A DNA stretch of 64,000 nt from Mallotus nudiflorus. Lineage: Eukaryota > Streptophyta > Magnoliopsida > Malpighiales > Euphorbiaceae. Under the pieces are notes generated by a model. It was not told the DNA's origin, ran no database searches, and saw only the letters and a program-made list of their open reading frames with translations. Below are positions 1-10,749 of this stretch, one piece after another; the first letter of the stretch is position 1; every line of letters starts with the position of its first letter. The stretch is taken from NCBI GenBank assembly GCA_947683625.1, contig CANTUR010000049.1, positions 1,652,501 through 1,716,500 on the forward strand, in the 5' to 3' direction. The position numbers and the translations under genes were made by a program.

Positions 1-338
1 TGAATTCTAAAAATTGTCTTTATATGAGATAAAAGGACCAGTTTGTTGAAAATCTGAACATAAAAGATTAGTCCTATTAGCCAGTGATGAAGTAGTTAAA
101 TATTTTGATTATTGATGTTGTTAATTTAAAGAAAATAACTATTTATTTTATATAATTAATCAAAATTTAAATAATATAACATTTTTGTTAATAAAAAAAA
201 GTCTATTACTATGAGAATACTTTTTTAGATACAAATGATTTGGTCTTACTTGCTCGCTGTACCTATATTGGACCAAGTCATTGAATTGTTACGTAATATT
301 TTTAATAATTATATCCTGCATGTGATAGTTACAAAAAG
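1..338. other. AT-rich intergenic DNA, no gene seen
   Basis: No open frame with a recognisable protein and no clear repeat boundary was found here. It borders the fold-back repeat starting near 339. Confidence 0.5.
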
Positions 339-842
339 GGTTTGTTATACTATTGGTATCATAATTTTTGATCATATTTTACTTTGGTATTAAATTTTTA
401 ATTTTTTTTAGTTCCAAAAATTTTATTTTTATTTTAAGTTAAAGTACCTCAAATATATTTTATCAAATTTAATATACATGATAGTCAGAATAAATATATT
501 TTTAATATATTTACCTTGTAAACATCATATTAAATAGTTTAATAATCTTGTTGGCCCTATAAAATAAAATTTATTTGTGAGTCCTATAAAATAAATTTTA
601 ACAAAATTTATTTTATGGAGCCCATAGGATGATTGAATCACTTAATGAGATAATTAGATAGTGAATATATCAAAAATATACTCATTACAGCTGTCATGTA
701 TGATAAATTTAATCGGATATATTTGATATATTTTAATTTGAAACAAAAATAAATTTTTTGAACTGAAAAGAAAAAAAATAAAAAATTTAGTACTAGAGTG
801 AAACATAATCCAAAATTATAGTACAATATTGCAACAAACCCT
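339..842. repeat. Fold-back (long inverted-repeat) MITE-like element
   Basis: The sequence starting GGGTTTGTT at 339 is mirrored by its reverse complement ending at 842 (AACAAACCC). The two arms, roughly 240 bp each, can be aligned almost to the centre, which holds a perfect 14-bp hairpin (ATAAAATAAATTTT and its complement, about 585-616). There is no coding capacity. The flanks both carry a CAAAAA run, which may be a decayed target duplication. The structure fits a non-autonomous DNA transposon or fold-back element; the superfamily cannot be assigned. Confidence 0.7.
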
Positions 843-1395
843 CAAAAATTTCAACTAATTCAAATTAAATCAGATAAGCCTCAAAGGTCTCTTGTCACAG
901 GGATCAAGTTCATTGTGATGGACGAAAAGGCATTAGAGGACTGATCCTCGGATTTGAGCTGAAACTATTTTGCTTTATCTGTTTATTGGATATGGAGAAA
1001 GTTCCGAATAGAAATCAATAAGGTCCCATCCCGTGGATAGGTGTAAACGTTACTAGTTAGTTGGGTTTGGAATATGCAAGAAGAACTTTTAGTACATTAC
1101 CAAATCAAGAATAAATCCACTGATATACACTTTGGCTGTCAGAGACAAGTTTTGTTGCATTGCAACAAAAATAAAACATCTTTAATATCACATTTTGTTG
1201 TAGTGTTTTACAGATCATATAACCATTCAAACTTTGCAAGTAACTGAGATATATTATACAAGGACTGCAACGAGTTTCGATTTTCGCAGACATGCTTTGA
1301 CATTTCTAGATGCTATTTCCCTGTGAATATTTTGAATTTCAAAAGGCAGTAATTTTCAGATATTTTGTGCCCAAATGCACATTTTACTGCAAATT
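843..1395. other. 3' flank of the P450 gene
   Basis: No gene is recognisable. This lies directly downstream of the P450 stop codon on the minus strand and probably contains its 3' UTR. A 21-bp palindrome (arms TTTTGTTGCA and TGCAACAAAA) lies near 1150-1170. Confidence 0.45.
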
Positions 1396-3349
1396 CTACC
1401 CTTCAATATGCAATGCACTAAGCATCACCTGAACTCCATGCTCCGGGCGCATTGTAATAACCTGAACTGGTGAGTGGACATAGGCAGGTGAGAGGGTAAA
1501 GGAATAGCGTTGTAGAATCATGGAAAGAGCTATCTTGGCTTCAACAATAGCAAAGTTGTAGCCCACACACGTTCGAGGTCCAAAGCCGAAGGGCAAAAAC
1601 GCAGCTGAATTGTTGTTTGTAGCTTTAACAGCTCCTTCAGAGAATCTCTCTGGTTTAAAAAGATGCACATCTTCACCCCACGTTTGAGGATCATGGTGAA
1701 GTGCTAGAGTTGAGATCTGCAAGGTTGTATCCGCAGGTACAGTGAAGTTCCTCAACCAAACTTCTTTTTCTGCTTTTCTTAGCATTACAACCACTGGAGG
1801 ATATAATCTTAGGCTTTCATTGATGATCATGCTCAGCTGCAAATGCAAAAAGGCTAATCAGAACTTGATTGCAATGAAAACACAGGTCAAGTAACACGAG
1901 GACCAATTCAACTTTACAAATTCCTTACTGTCTTAAGTTTTGCAATTGCATCGGCACTTGGAGTTTCGCAACCACCCAAGAACTTGAAAACCTCTCTTCT
2001 TGCTTCCTCTTGCCAATCTGTGTGGATTGCTAGAAGTAGGACAGTCCAAGAGAGTAAAACGTTTGTGGTTTCTTGTCCAGCAACGTAAAATGTCTTGCAC
2101 TCATCAACAACGTCTTGTATAGAGATCTTCCTCAATGGATCAGTTTCATGATAGGAACCTAGTAGTAACCCAAGAAAATCATCTCCATAGCTTGCTACTT
2201 CTGCAGCCATCATTTTATCTTCTCTCTTCTTAATTATCTCTAAAATGGACCTTTCTATTTCTTTCTGAAGCGTCTCGGCTTCAATATCATCTCCATTTTT
2301 CCAGATTTTACTACAAAAAATAGATACATACAACATTGCATTAACTATTTATGCAAATATATTAAAGCATATTAGCTAAGATGCATTCACCTGACACCAG
2401 GTAGCCTAAATTTGAAAGCATTTCTGTTTATTATCACCAATAACTTTGCTATCATGTCAAACATGTTCTTCCCTTCTATGTAATTACTTCCAAAAGCTGT
2501 CCTAGAAATCACTTCAGATGTCACCAACTTAAATTCTTCAACCACCTCAATCTCATGGCCATTATAAAATTTCCACCTCTCTAACATCATCTCAACACTA
2601 GCAACCATAGCTGGTATCATATTCTGCAAAACCACCCCAATTTTCACAATCATTGAAAACTTTCATAAAGTTCTATGTTTACTCTTTGAAGTAGTGATAT
2701 AATATGCATCAAATACAACTATATGAAACAATCTTACTTTTAATCTGTCTGCATGGAAGGCATAATTGGCCAATTTCCTCATCTTAGACCACTTTTCACC
2801 TTCAGATGCCACAAGCCCATTACCTAATAGGTTTTTCATGTGAAGTTGGATGTGTCCTTTTGAGTAGATGTTATCTCTATTGTTCAGAATCTCTTTAACC
2901 AGCTCTGGTTCAGAAACAATCAAATGGGCTTGAGTGCCAAACCAACAAAGAAAATTTACCCCTACGAAAGGACACAAAAACCAACAATAACAAGAAGCCA
3001 GTAAATATTACATTGAAACTGATACTTCAACAGCAAAATTAGATGTTGGTTAGGAGCAGATTTTACCATATGTCTTGATCCATGAGTGAAAATGAGGGTG
3101 GATTCTTGGATAAGTGTTGTGAGATAGATCCTTCATGGGCCTGCTCGTTGATTCTTTTTGCATTTTGATAATTTCTTTTGTGTTTCCATACAAGAATGTG
3201 TAAGAAGGACCTTTGATTCCTCGTGAAAACATCAAACGCTGCATGCATATTGGTGTCCACCATACTCTGTAAAGGAACTTGAAGAGCTCTGTGAGGAGGA
3301 GGCAGAGACACAAAGAAGAAGTTAAAAAAATAATTACAAAACCACTCAT
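1396..3349 (-). CDS. Cytochrome P450, CYP72 clan, CYP749A-like (five exons)
   Basis: Likely a microsomal haem-thiolate monooxygenase; the substrate is unknown. Five exons join in frame to 520 codons: 3349-3067, 2961-2738, 2623-2391, 2310-1929, 1836-1396. Every intron has GT and AG ends, and the phases match (1, 0, 2, 0). Residues 1-25 are a hydrophobic membrane anchor, followed by a basic segment. Diagnostic motifs are present: oxygen-binding I-helix AGQETT, K-helix ESLR followed by LYPP, PERF, and the haem loop FGFGPRTCVG with the cysteine ligand. Length and exon number are normal for the CYP72 clan. I chose the ATG at 3349 because it gives a standard anchor; the open frame extends upstream to 3562, but that part looks non-coding. 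The motif set and the GPSYTFLYGNTKEI region resemble CYP749A proteins. No disabling lesion was seen, unlike every other gene in the window. Confidence 0.9.
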
Positions 3350-3973
3350 TTCCTGTTTCAAGTACATCAGGTCACAGGTTGATGTGTTGCAGAAGACAGA
3401 GCCCGTAAGGTCAAAGAGTAATCTCCATTCATAGCAGAGGAAGAAAATAATGGCAGGTGCCACCGCCTCTTTTTGGTAAAAGTTGCACAGCCACTTCATT
3501 GTCCAAAATCTCATTCTCAAATTTATATAAATAATTTTTTTAAATTTAGGGTTATATGCCATTAATATAAATTAGCTGTACAATAGGTGTAAGTTTTTCC
3601 TTTTAAACTAACATAATATAAATCAAACTCTATATCTTTAAATATTTTTAAAGATGAGTTACTAATTAATTAGTATTTCACTCATAATAATTTAATTATT
3701 TTATTGTATATTATAATATTTTTTTTTGCAAAATCTGAATTTGTAATATCTTGCATTTTAAGAAAAAGATTTACCTACTTCAAATCCATTATTTGAAATG
3801 CATCCAACTGAACTGCTACATCAATGATTTGCCTTCGGTTGGCTGTTGCGAACTTGCAAGAGCTAAAAAATTCATATGAAACATGAAAATAAAAAAAACA
3901 ACGTGTTGACATAGTATTTTTTTTTTTCATCTCCCAACTGGAAACATGACATCAGAAAATTCCACTCCCGGCG
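3350..3973. promoter_or_regulatory. Intergenic upstream region of the P450 gene
   Basis: About 620 bp lies between the P450 start codon and the stop codon of the receptor-kinase pseudogene. Both genes point the same way on the minus strand, so the P450 promoter should lie here. No specific element could be assigned with confidence. Confidence 0.4.
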
Positions 3974-4133
3974 TCAAATCAGAATTGTCCGTTGACCCGA
4001 AGCCGATCTCTCTTTACAATTCTCATCAATTTGCAGTTTTAGCGCCAACTCTAAGCTCCAGAGCACCTCATTTATTGATGGCCAATCAATGCTGGGCAAA
4101 TCTTAAAGTTATTAAAATGAAAATACTGAACAA
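3974..4133 (-). pseudogene. FERONIA-like receptor kinase pseudogene, segment 4 (C-terminal end)
   Basis: On the minus strand the frame reads WPSINEVLWSLELALKLQ and ends at a TGA at 3976-3974. This matches the end of CrRLK1L kinase domains, where an RPSMGDVLWNLE-type stretch closes subdomain XI. It is the direct continuation of the kinase fragment that stops at 5767, after removal of the 1.6-kb LTR element between them. The 40 bp next to 4133 seem to repeat weakly the last codons of the 5767 fragment, so the junction may not be a simple insertion. Confidence 0.75.
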
Positions 4134-4564
4134 TGGATATAATACATACGTTTTCAATATTATTACTATTATTATTATTATTACTATTACATTTTCAATA
4201 TTATTACTACTATTATTATTATTAGGATTTGATTTTAATTTTAATTTAGTGTTGTTAGGGATTTGATTTCTTACATCAGTTAAAATTATCTTTATTTTAT
4301 TTCCTAATTAAAATTAGGATTGGTAGGTTTGTGTTACCCTATAAATATGTAAGCCTTAGTGCTATGTAAGACAGTTTTTTTTTAATTGATAAATCAGATT
4401 ATTATTTTTCCCAAATTCAGTATTCTTGTGAATCAACGAATTCTTGGATGTCCATTTCTTAGCATTTGTACGCAAATCAACAGGTTATAGAAGATTGTTA
4501 GACGGTAATCATTCGTGATTCAACATCGAGCAGTATTTATCCAATTTACAAGGCTTCCATGTCA
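4134..4564 (+). repeat. Left LTR of the small element
   Basis: Direct repeat of 5305-5766. It contains an ATT-rich microsatellite near its start and TATAAATAT at about 4341, a plausible TATA box for the element. Confidence 0.75.
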
Positions 4565-4604
4565 GTTGATATTAGAGCCGATGAACGTTCCTAGGGTTTT
4601 ATAT

Positions 4605-5276
4605 AAAAAAAATGGCATAAAGAAGACAACAGCAGTGCCTGTATGAGGTTTACGAGCGGGAGGTTGATCAATATTTTGAGCAATGGTTCAAGCATGTTGA
4701 GCAAGCAATAGGAAAACCTGGGCAAATGATGGGGCAAGTAGGGTAGATGATGAATCAAATGATTGAAAGGATGGATGCACCTTTAGCCAATCAGAATAGA
4801 AACAATCTATCCCCACGAAACAACAATAACTTTGTGGGCAATTTTGATGGGGAGGTTATTTTTTTGATACTGATGATGATGAGGATGAAGATGCAATTAT
4901 TTGAGATGAGCCAATATTTGATGAAGAGGATGAAGGTGATGAGGAATGTATTGAATTATTAAAAAGTGGCGATACAAAAATTTTCTTTATTGAGAAGGAT
5001 TCTTATATAACTTCCAACGATTTAGGGATTGAGGTGGAGGAACATCATGATCGTGAATATAATATGATAGAGCAAATTGAGCATGTTGACTACATTGACA
5101 TTGAGGAAATTCTTTATTTTTCATATTCCTTTAATTTTAATCTTGAAGGAATTACAAATTGATAAGGAATTTATGATGTTTTATACATCTATGAGCAAAA
5201 TTCTTTCACGATATTTGGGCAAAATTCGAGGGCAAATTTTCTCTACGCTGGAGAGAATAATGTGGGGCAAGGCTTG
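4605..5276 (+). pseudogene. Degenerate gag-like/acidic ORF of the small element
   Basis: A glutamine- and acid-rich frame starts near 4620, reads through YFEQWFKHVEQAIGKPG and MMNQMIERMD, then shifts frame into a long Asp/Glu-rich stretch around 4860-5110. It has at least one stop and one frameshift. Coiled-coil-like composition upstream of an acidic region resembles the start of Ty3-type gag, but no zinc knuckle or enzyme domain is present. Assignment to gag is an inference. Confidence 0.4.
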
Positions 5277-5304
5277 AAGTTATTGGAATGGGTCTATGGA
5301 ACCA

Positions 5305-5326
5305 TGGATAAAATATATATGTTTTA

Positions 5327-5408
<82 letters not shown>

Positions 5409-5766
5409 TTAATTTAGTATTGATTAAAATTTGATGTTTCTATATTGTTAGGGATTTCATTTCCTACCTTAGTTAAAATTATCTTTATTTTATTTCCTAA
5501 TTAAAATTAGGGTTAGGGTTAGTAAGTTTGTGTCACCCTATAAATATATAAGCCGTAGGGCTATGTGAGACAGTTTTTGTTGAATTGATAAGTCAGATTA
5601 TTATTTTTCCTAAATTCGATATTCTTGTGAATCAATGAATTCTTAGATGTCTATTTCCTAACATTTGTGTGCAAATCAACATGTTATAGAAAATTGTTAG
5701 ACAGTAATCATGCGTGATTCAACGTTGAGCAGTATTTATCCAATTTTCTAGGCTTTTGCTACGTCA
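5305..5766 (+). repeat. Right LTR of the small element
   Basis: Direct repeat of 4134-4564. It is longer because of an expanded back-to-back (AAT)n/(ATT)n microsatellite at about 5327-5407. Confidence 0.75.
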
Positions 5767-7177
5767 CTGATCCACACCTCTTTTTGCCAAGCATTTTTGT
5801 GTGATCTCCATGAACTTTGAAAGAGATGCTGGTGCAATATTTCCTTCTAAATTTTTGTCAATAAGGGTGTCCCAATCTCTTTTTTCATAGCAATTTAAGC
5901 CCCACTCAACAAAGCTTTAAGTATCTTTGTCTTCTTTGTTGTAATTAGCTTCTGATGCAACAGGGTTCACTACAAACTTAGCAGAAAGCACCTCCAATAA
6001 CACCACTCCCAAAGAGTAGATATCATATTCTTCTGTCAATTTATAAAGACTGCAGTATTTTGGGTCTAAACAGCCAATGCTACCTCTAACTTTTGTACAG
6101 AAATCTTGGCTACCTAATTCTCATCTAACAGGATATTGCTAGTCTTGACATCTCAATGAATGAACTGATGCTTCAGTCCTGTATGAAGGTGGCATAAACC
6201 CTGTGCAACTCCGGTGCAGATCTGAAGCCGCTGGTTCTATGAAAAAGGTGATTTTTGTGTATTATTAACAAAATGAAGATGGTCGAACAGAGTCTTATTA
6301 GGCATATACTCGTACACAAGAATAATTTCCTGCTCATCGTTGTAGTAACCCATTAATGAAACAACAATGTGATGTCGAATTAGAGAAAGCCAGTCCAATG
6401 GATGCCTGATTTGCAAGTTTAATGGCAAATGCAATTACCCCACCATTGATGTAGCCTTTATAAACAATACTAAATCCACCAGCACCAATGACCTGTGCCT
6501 TATGGAAGTTATCAGTTGTTTCTTTAATGTCTTCGATGGTGAAATAGCGACAGAGTCATGACTGGCCATGGTTGTTCTTTTTCCCTATTCTTCCTTCACT
6601 GCTATAATAAAAAGTGAGTTTGCATAGTAGAAGTAATGCCAACACCACCACACTAAGTGAGCATCCGACGATGATGATAAGCACTGACCTTCTCTTTGAT
6701 CTTTTTCTGGGTGATTTAAGCAATGGAGCAGATAGCAATTGTTGCTAGGGAGGATTTGATCCAGCAAGATTTCCACCATTTTTAATTTGAATATCTCCAC
6801 CCTATTTAATGTCGCATCATAGTGTTGACTTCTAACTAAAAGTGTTGGGGTGTAGCTCTAGCCAAAGGTCTTGCATCCTTTCTCTTACGTTTGTATAATC
6901 ATCACAATATAGTTTTTGTACACAGGAATGCATTACCCGCTGCTCCAAACAAAGATATCAAATTGTTCCATAACTATTTGGTTATTGATGTATGTCTAAA
7001 ATACCCTCTGGCTTACTCTTGTTATATACCTAGCAAGCTCGCAAAAATGGAGCTTGACAAGATACATAAAATCGGTATCAACAGGAAAATACCACCTTAA
7101 ATTGTAATTTAAGTTGATTGCAGGATAATTACCCATGTAATACGCAGTTTGATATACTGAATCAGCTGCAATATTGT
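5767..7177 (-). pseudogene. FERONIA-like (CrRLK1L) receptor kinase pseudogene, segment 3
   Basis: Read on the minus strand from 7177 to 5767. The second malectin-like repeat comes first (YQTAYYMG, then NLRWYFPVDTDFMYLVKLHF). The juxtamembrane EIFKL block follows, then a basic stretch with a hydrophobic transmembrane helix (about 6720-6610). The kinase then starts with CRYFTIEDIKETTDNF, GAGGFSIVYKG, EQEIILVYEYMPN, TKVRGSIGCLDPKY and EEYDIYSLGVVLLEVLSAK. These are hallmark CrRLK1L sequences (cell-wall-sensing receptors for RALF peptides). Several stops and frameshifts are present (around 6110-6420, 6740, 6950), so it is not functional. The left end is cut by the small LTR element and the right end by the copia element. 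Confidence 0.85.
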
Positions 7178-7848
7178 TGTGGGTCCCTCCTAGTGGAGCT
7201 CATAAGCTTTAAAAGAATTATGAAAAGTCACATTTTGCTGCACCGAGTGAAAAAGTTTGCTTAATTTTTTGTTCTTTTGTGTATGCCTAATGCCTATATA
7301 AAGACATTTAGATGGAGTGAAGTATGCATGTAAGGAGAGGCAGGCAACGAGTGGAAAGTTAAAGAGAGGAGGTGTATGCTTGTGAGGATAGCCAAAACAA
7401 TTTTTGCTTTGATGAGTGTAAGAGAGTTTTAAGGGTTTGAGAAATTTTTTTCTCAAAGAGTGAGTGAAAAAATAGTGAGATAATTATTTTTGGGGTGTTT
7501 GGAAAACACTTTGAGTGCGACTATTTTGGTGATAATTTTTTATATACCTCTAGTGTTGATTTAGAGAAAACTCGCTCATGTACCTACTATTTTTATAGTG
7601 GAAGAATTATTTTGATTTTGTCCCGTGGATATAGCCCAAGAATTAAGGGTGAACTACATTCAAAAATTTGTGTCATTTTTATTATTTATACAGTAGGTTT
7701 TACCGCCTATTATTATTTATTCGGCAGGTTTTACAGTCTATTTTACTCATATATTGATTGGTTTAAATGCCTCTATTTATTTATTTGTTAGATTATTTAT
7801 GTATGTAAAATTTATTCTGTTGTGTCAACTTTGTTAATTTTCCCAACA
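7178..7848 (+). repeat. 5' LTR of the copia element
   Basis: Begins TGTGGGTCC, ends CCCAACA, and is directly repeated at 30240-30926 over the full length. TATATAAAG at about 7294 is a good TATA-box candidate. Confidence 0.9.
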
Positions 7849-7850
7849 AG

Positions 7851-7862
7851 TGGTATCAAAGC
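7851..7862 (+). other. Primer-binding site (initiator tRNA-Met)
   Basis: TGGTATCAAAGC lies two bases after the LTR end, as in most Ty1-copia elements. It differs by one base from the usual TGGTATCAGAGC. Confidence 0.85.
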
Positions 7863-7900
7863 TGTTGGTTCATGTTTTAGAGGCATTATTAAATACTGAA

Positions 7901-10749
7901 ATGTTGGAGGCTGAGACTAGCAAGATGGTTAGCTTAAATGGCACAAATTACCACATATGGAGAAACAAGATGAAAGATCTCTTATTTATGATGAAGTTGC
8001 ATATATCAATTTTTGCTACAACAAAACCCAAAGGTAAGACGGATGAGGAATGGGCATTTGAGCATGAGCAAGTGTGTGGCTACATCTAACAGTTCATTGA
8101 AGACGATGTGTACAACCACATTTGTAATTAAACTCATGCATGGACGTTATGGAACAAGTTTGTGGAGCCGTACGCTTCAAAGACTAGTAATAACAAATTA
8201 TTTTATCTAATAAAATTAATGCAGATAAAATAACGAGAACGCTCTTCTATTGCCAACCACTTGAATGAAATGCAAGAGTTCATGGATTAGTTGTCGAGAA
8301 TAGGCATACATTTTGATAATGAAAATCTTGCTCTTATGGTGCTGGCTTCTCTACTAGAGTCATGGGAGACTTTGAAGATCTCATTCACAAACTCTGCACC
8401 AAATGGTGTAGTAAATATGGAATTTTTCAAAAGTGGTATTCTGAATGAAGAGACGAGGCATATATCAAATGGTGCCTCTTCAACACATTCATATATCCTT
8501 GTTGTAAATTTCAAGGGGAGAAGTGAGGCTTGAAGCTCAAAGTAAAGAGATATGAGCATAGGAAAGTCAAATGAGTATGCAAATATTAAATGCCATTACT
8601 GCAAAAAGAAAGGCCACATTAAGAAGTTCTGTCGAAAGTTTATGGACAAAAACAACGGTAAAGATATGAGAAAAGATGATAGTAGTAATGATGATGAAGC
8701 AAATCTTCTCAAAGAATTCAATGTCTTATTTAATGATGATATTGTTAATCTTACTGCCCATTAGACCAGATGGGTGATTGACAATGGTGCTTCCATACAC
8801 TACATCTTGAAGAGAATTCTTCTCATCCTACACTCTAAGAGATTATGGATTTATGAAGATGGGAAATGGCAATCAAACAAGAGTTTCTGGTGAAGGATAT
8901 GTGTGTTTGGAAATGATGAGCAAAAGACTAATCTTGAAGAATGTCAAGCATGTTCTAGATATTCGCCTGAATTTGATCTCAACAGGAAGGCTTGATGATG
9001 AAGGTTTGTGCAACACCTTCCATAACAGCCAATGGAAACTCACTAAGGGCTCACTAGTGGTGGCTAAAGGTAAAAAGGACTTAGCACTGTACTTTATGCA
9101 TGCAAATATCTACAAAGACATGGTGAATGCTATGGAAAAAGATAGTACAATCGAGTTATGGCATAGAAGACTTTGCCACATAAGTGAGAAAGGGATGATA
9201 GTGTTGGCCAAGAAAAATGTGTTATCTAGAGTAGATCTTATGCATCTGGAGAAATGTGTCGATTATCTTGTAGGAAAGCAATATAAGGCTACTTTCAGGA
9301 GTTCTCCTCCTTCCAGAATGAAGAATGTGTTGGATTTATTTCATTTAGACTTGTGTGGGCCAATGCCAAAGTCACTTGGTGGGTATCAGTACTTTGTGAC
9401 TTTCATTGATGATAATTCTTGGAAGACGTGTGCATACACCTTAAAGTCAAAAGATCAGGTGCTAAATGTCTTTAAAGAATTTCATACCCTATTGGAGAGA
9501 CAAACTGGCAAGAAGTTGAAGTGCATCCAGACAAATAATGATGGAGAGTATTCTAGACCATTCGATGCTTATTGTAAAGAGCATGGTATACGACATCAAA
9601 TGACACCTTTAAAGATGCTGTAGTTGAATGGTTTAGCTGAGAGGATGAATAGGACTTTGATGGAGAGAGTCAAATATTTGCTCTCACATTCAAAGCTGCC
9701 TAAGACATTTTGGGGTGAAGCTTTACTTATAGTAGTGCATGTTCCTCTACATTCTAACACTCTAGAGAGGGTGTGGTTAAGAAAAGATGTTTCCTATGGT
9801 CATTTATGGGTTTTTAGGTGAAAAGCCTTTGTCCATATTCCTAAGGATGAGAGATCCAAGCTTGTTGTCAAGACACAACAGTGTGTGTTCATTGGCTATG
9901 ATCAAGATCAACTTAGCTATAGATTTTATGATCCAGTCCAAAAGAAGCTTGTCAAAAGTCGTGACACTGTGTTTATTGAAGATAAGACAATTGAAGATAT
10001 TTCTAGAGTTAAGAAGAGCATTCCTAGCTCAGACGATGATTTAAATTTGAAGTTAGTTCCTCCAGTAATGGTGCCAAGGGAAGTTGCAGATGAAAATGAA
10101 GTTATTCCACTAGAAGTAGGTGATGAAGATGCTCCTATTAAGATTCCATCTAAAAATGATGATGATGGTGTTCATGGTCAACCATCAGTAGATAAGGCTT
10201 CTTCAGTGCCACTGAGGAGATATGATAGAAGTAGACAACCTTCTACCAGATATCCTAGAGACAAGTTTGTGTTACTAACTGATAGGGGAGAACCAAAAAG
10301 CTTTGAAGAAGTTATGAATGATGAACATAAGAAGAAATGGTTTAAAGCCATGTAGGATGAGATGAAATCTTTACATGAAAACAAGAAATTTGAGCTAGTG
10401 AAGTTGACTAAAGGCAAAAGAGCTTTCAAGAATAATGGGTGTTCAGGATCCAGCATGAAGAACATAATCTCTAGCCATGATTTAAAGCTAGATTGGTTGT
10501 AAAAGGATTCAACCAAAGAAAGGGTATCGACTTTGATAAGATTTTTTCTCTAGTCGTGAAGATGACATCCATCCGTACTATGTTGGCTTTAGTAGTAAGT
10601 TTTGATATGGAGATTGAGCAAATGGATGCTAAAACTGCCTTCCTTCATGGTGATTTGGAAGAAGAAATATTCATAGAGCAGCCATAGGGTTTAAAAGAAA
10701 AGGGAAAAGAGGACTAAGTTTGCAGATTGAAGAAAAGGCCTGAAATAGG
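7901..10749 (+). pseudogene. Copia gag-protease-integrase-RT (5' part), degraded
   Basis: Domains in order are as follows. Gag opens with LNGTNYHIWRNKMKDLL (about 7937). A CCHC zinc knuckle CHYCKKKGHIKKFC lies at about 8594. Protease has WVIDNGAS in place of DTGAS (about 8771). The pre-integrase motif is LWHRRLCHIS (about 9157). The integrase core follows with DLCGPM and a later TNNDGEY (9340-9550). Reverse transcriptase begins MVVKGFNQRKGIDFDKIFS (10493) and reaches MDAKTAFLHGDLEEEI. In-frame stops (for example before 9624 and at 10354) and frameshifts break it. It stops at 10749, where the Tat LTR begins. Confidence 0.85.
10745..10749 (+). repeat. Left target-site duplication of Tat element A
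   Basis: ATAGG here pairs with GCAGG at 29162-29166; the two differences are both transitions. Read across the junction, the bases around it restore the conserved GLKQA part of the copia reverse transcriptase, which supports this boundary. Confidence 0.6.

Larger units (their letters stand above)
4134..5766 (+). mobile_element. Small non-autonomous LTR retrotransposon (1.6 kb)
   Basis: Two direct repeats (4134-4564 and 5305-5766) begin TGGATA and end GTCA, and are alike over their whole length except for a (TAA)/(TTA) microsatellite. A primer-binding site resembling that for initiator tRNA-Met (TGATATTAGAGCC, 4567-4579) follows the left repeat. The 740-bp interior has no protease, reverse transcriptase or integrase, only a degraded gag-like or acidic reading frame. 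It is larger than typical TRIMs but has the same logic: mobilised in trans. No clean target duplication was found. It sits inside the kinase part of the receptor pseudogene. Confidence 0.8.

Noticed and set aside
3350..3562. In-frame 71-codon extension upstream of the P450 start
   Set aside because: The added residues lack any P450 or signal-like feature, and the ATG at 3349 gives a normal membrane anchor and family-length protein.
7160..7190. Target-site duplication of the copia element
   Set aside because: The bases outside its two LTRs (ATTGT at left, AGTAT at right) do not match, so no TSD is claimed although the receptor gene clearly resumes on both sides.
7190..7456. 88-residue minus-strand ORF in the copia LTR
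   Set aside because: It lies wholly inside the LTR, is antisense to it and resembles no protein.
8287..8559. 90-residue minus-strand ORF in copia gag
   Set aside because: It is the antisense shadow of gag, which has the domain matches on the plus strand.
10178..10516. 112-residue minus-strand ORF
   Set aside because: Antisense shadow of the copia integrase-RT linker; no recognisable domain.
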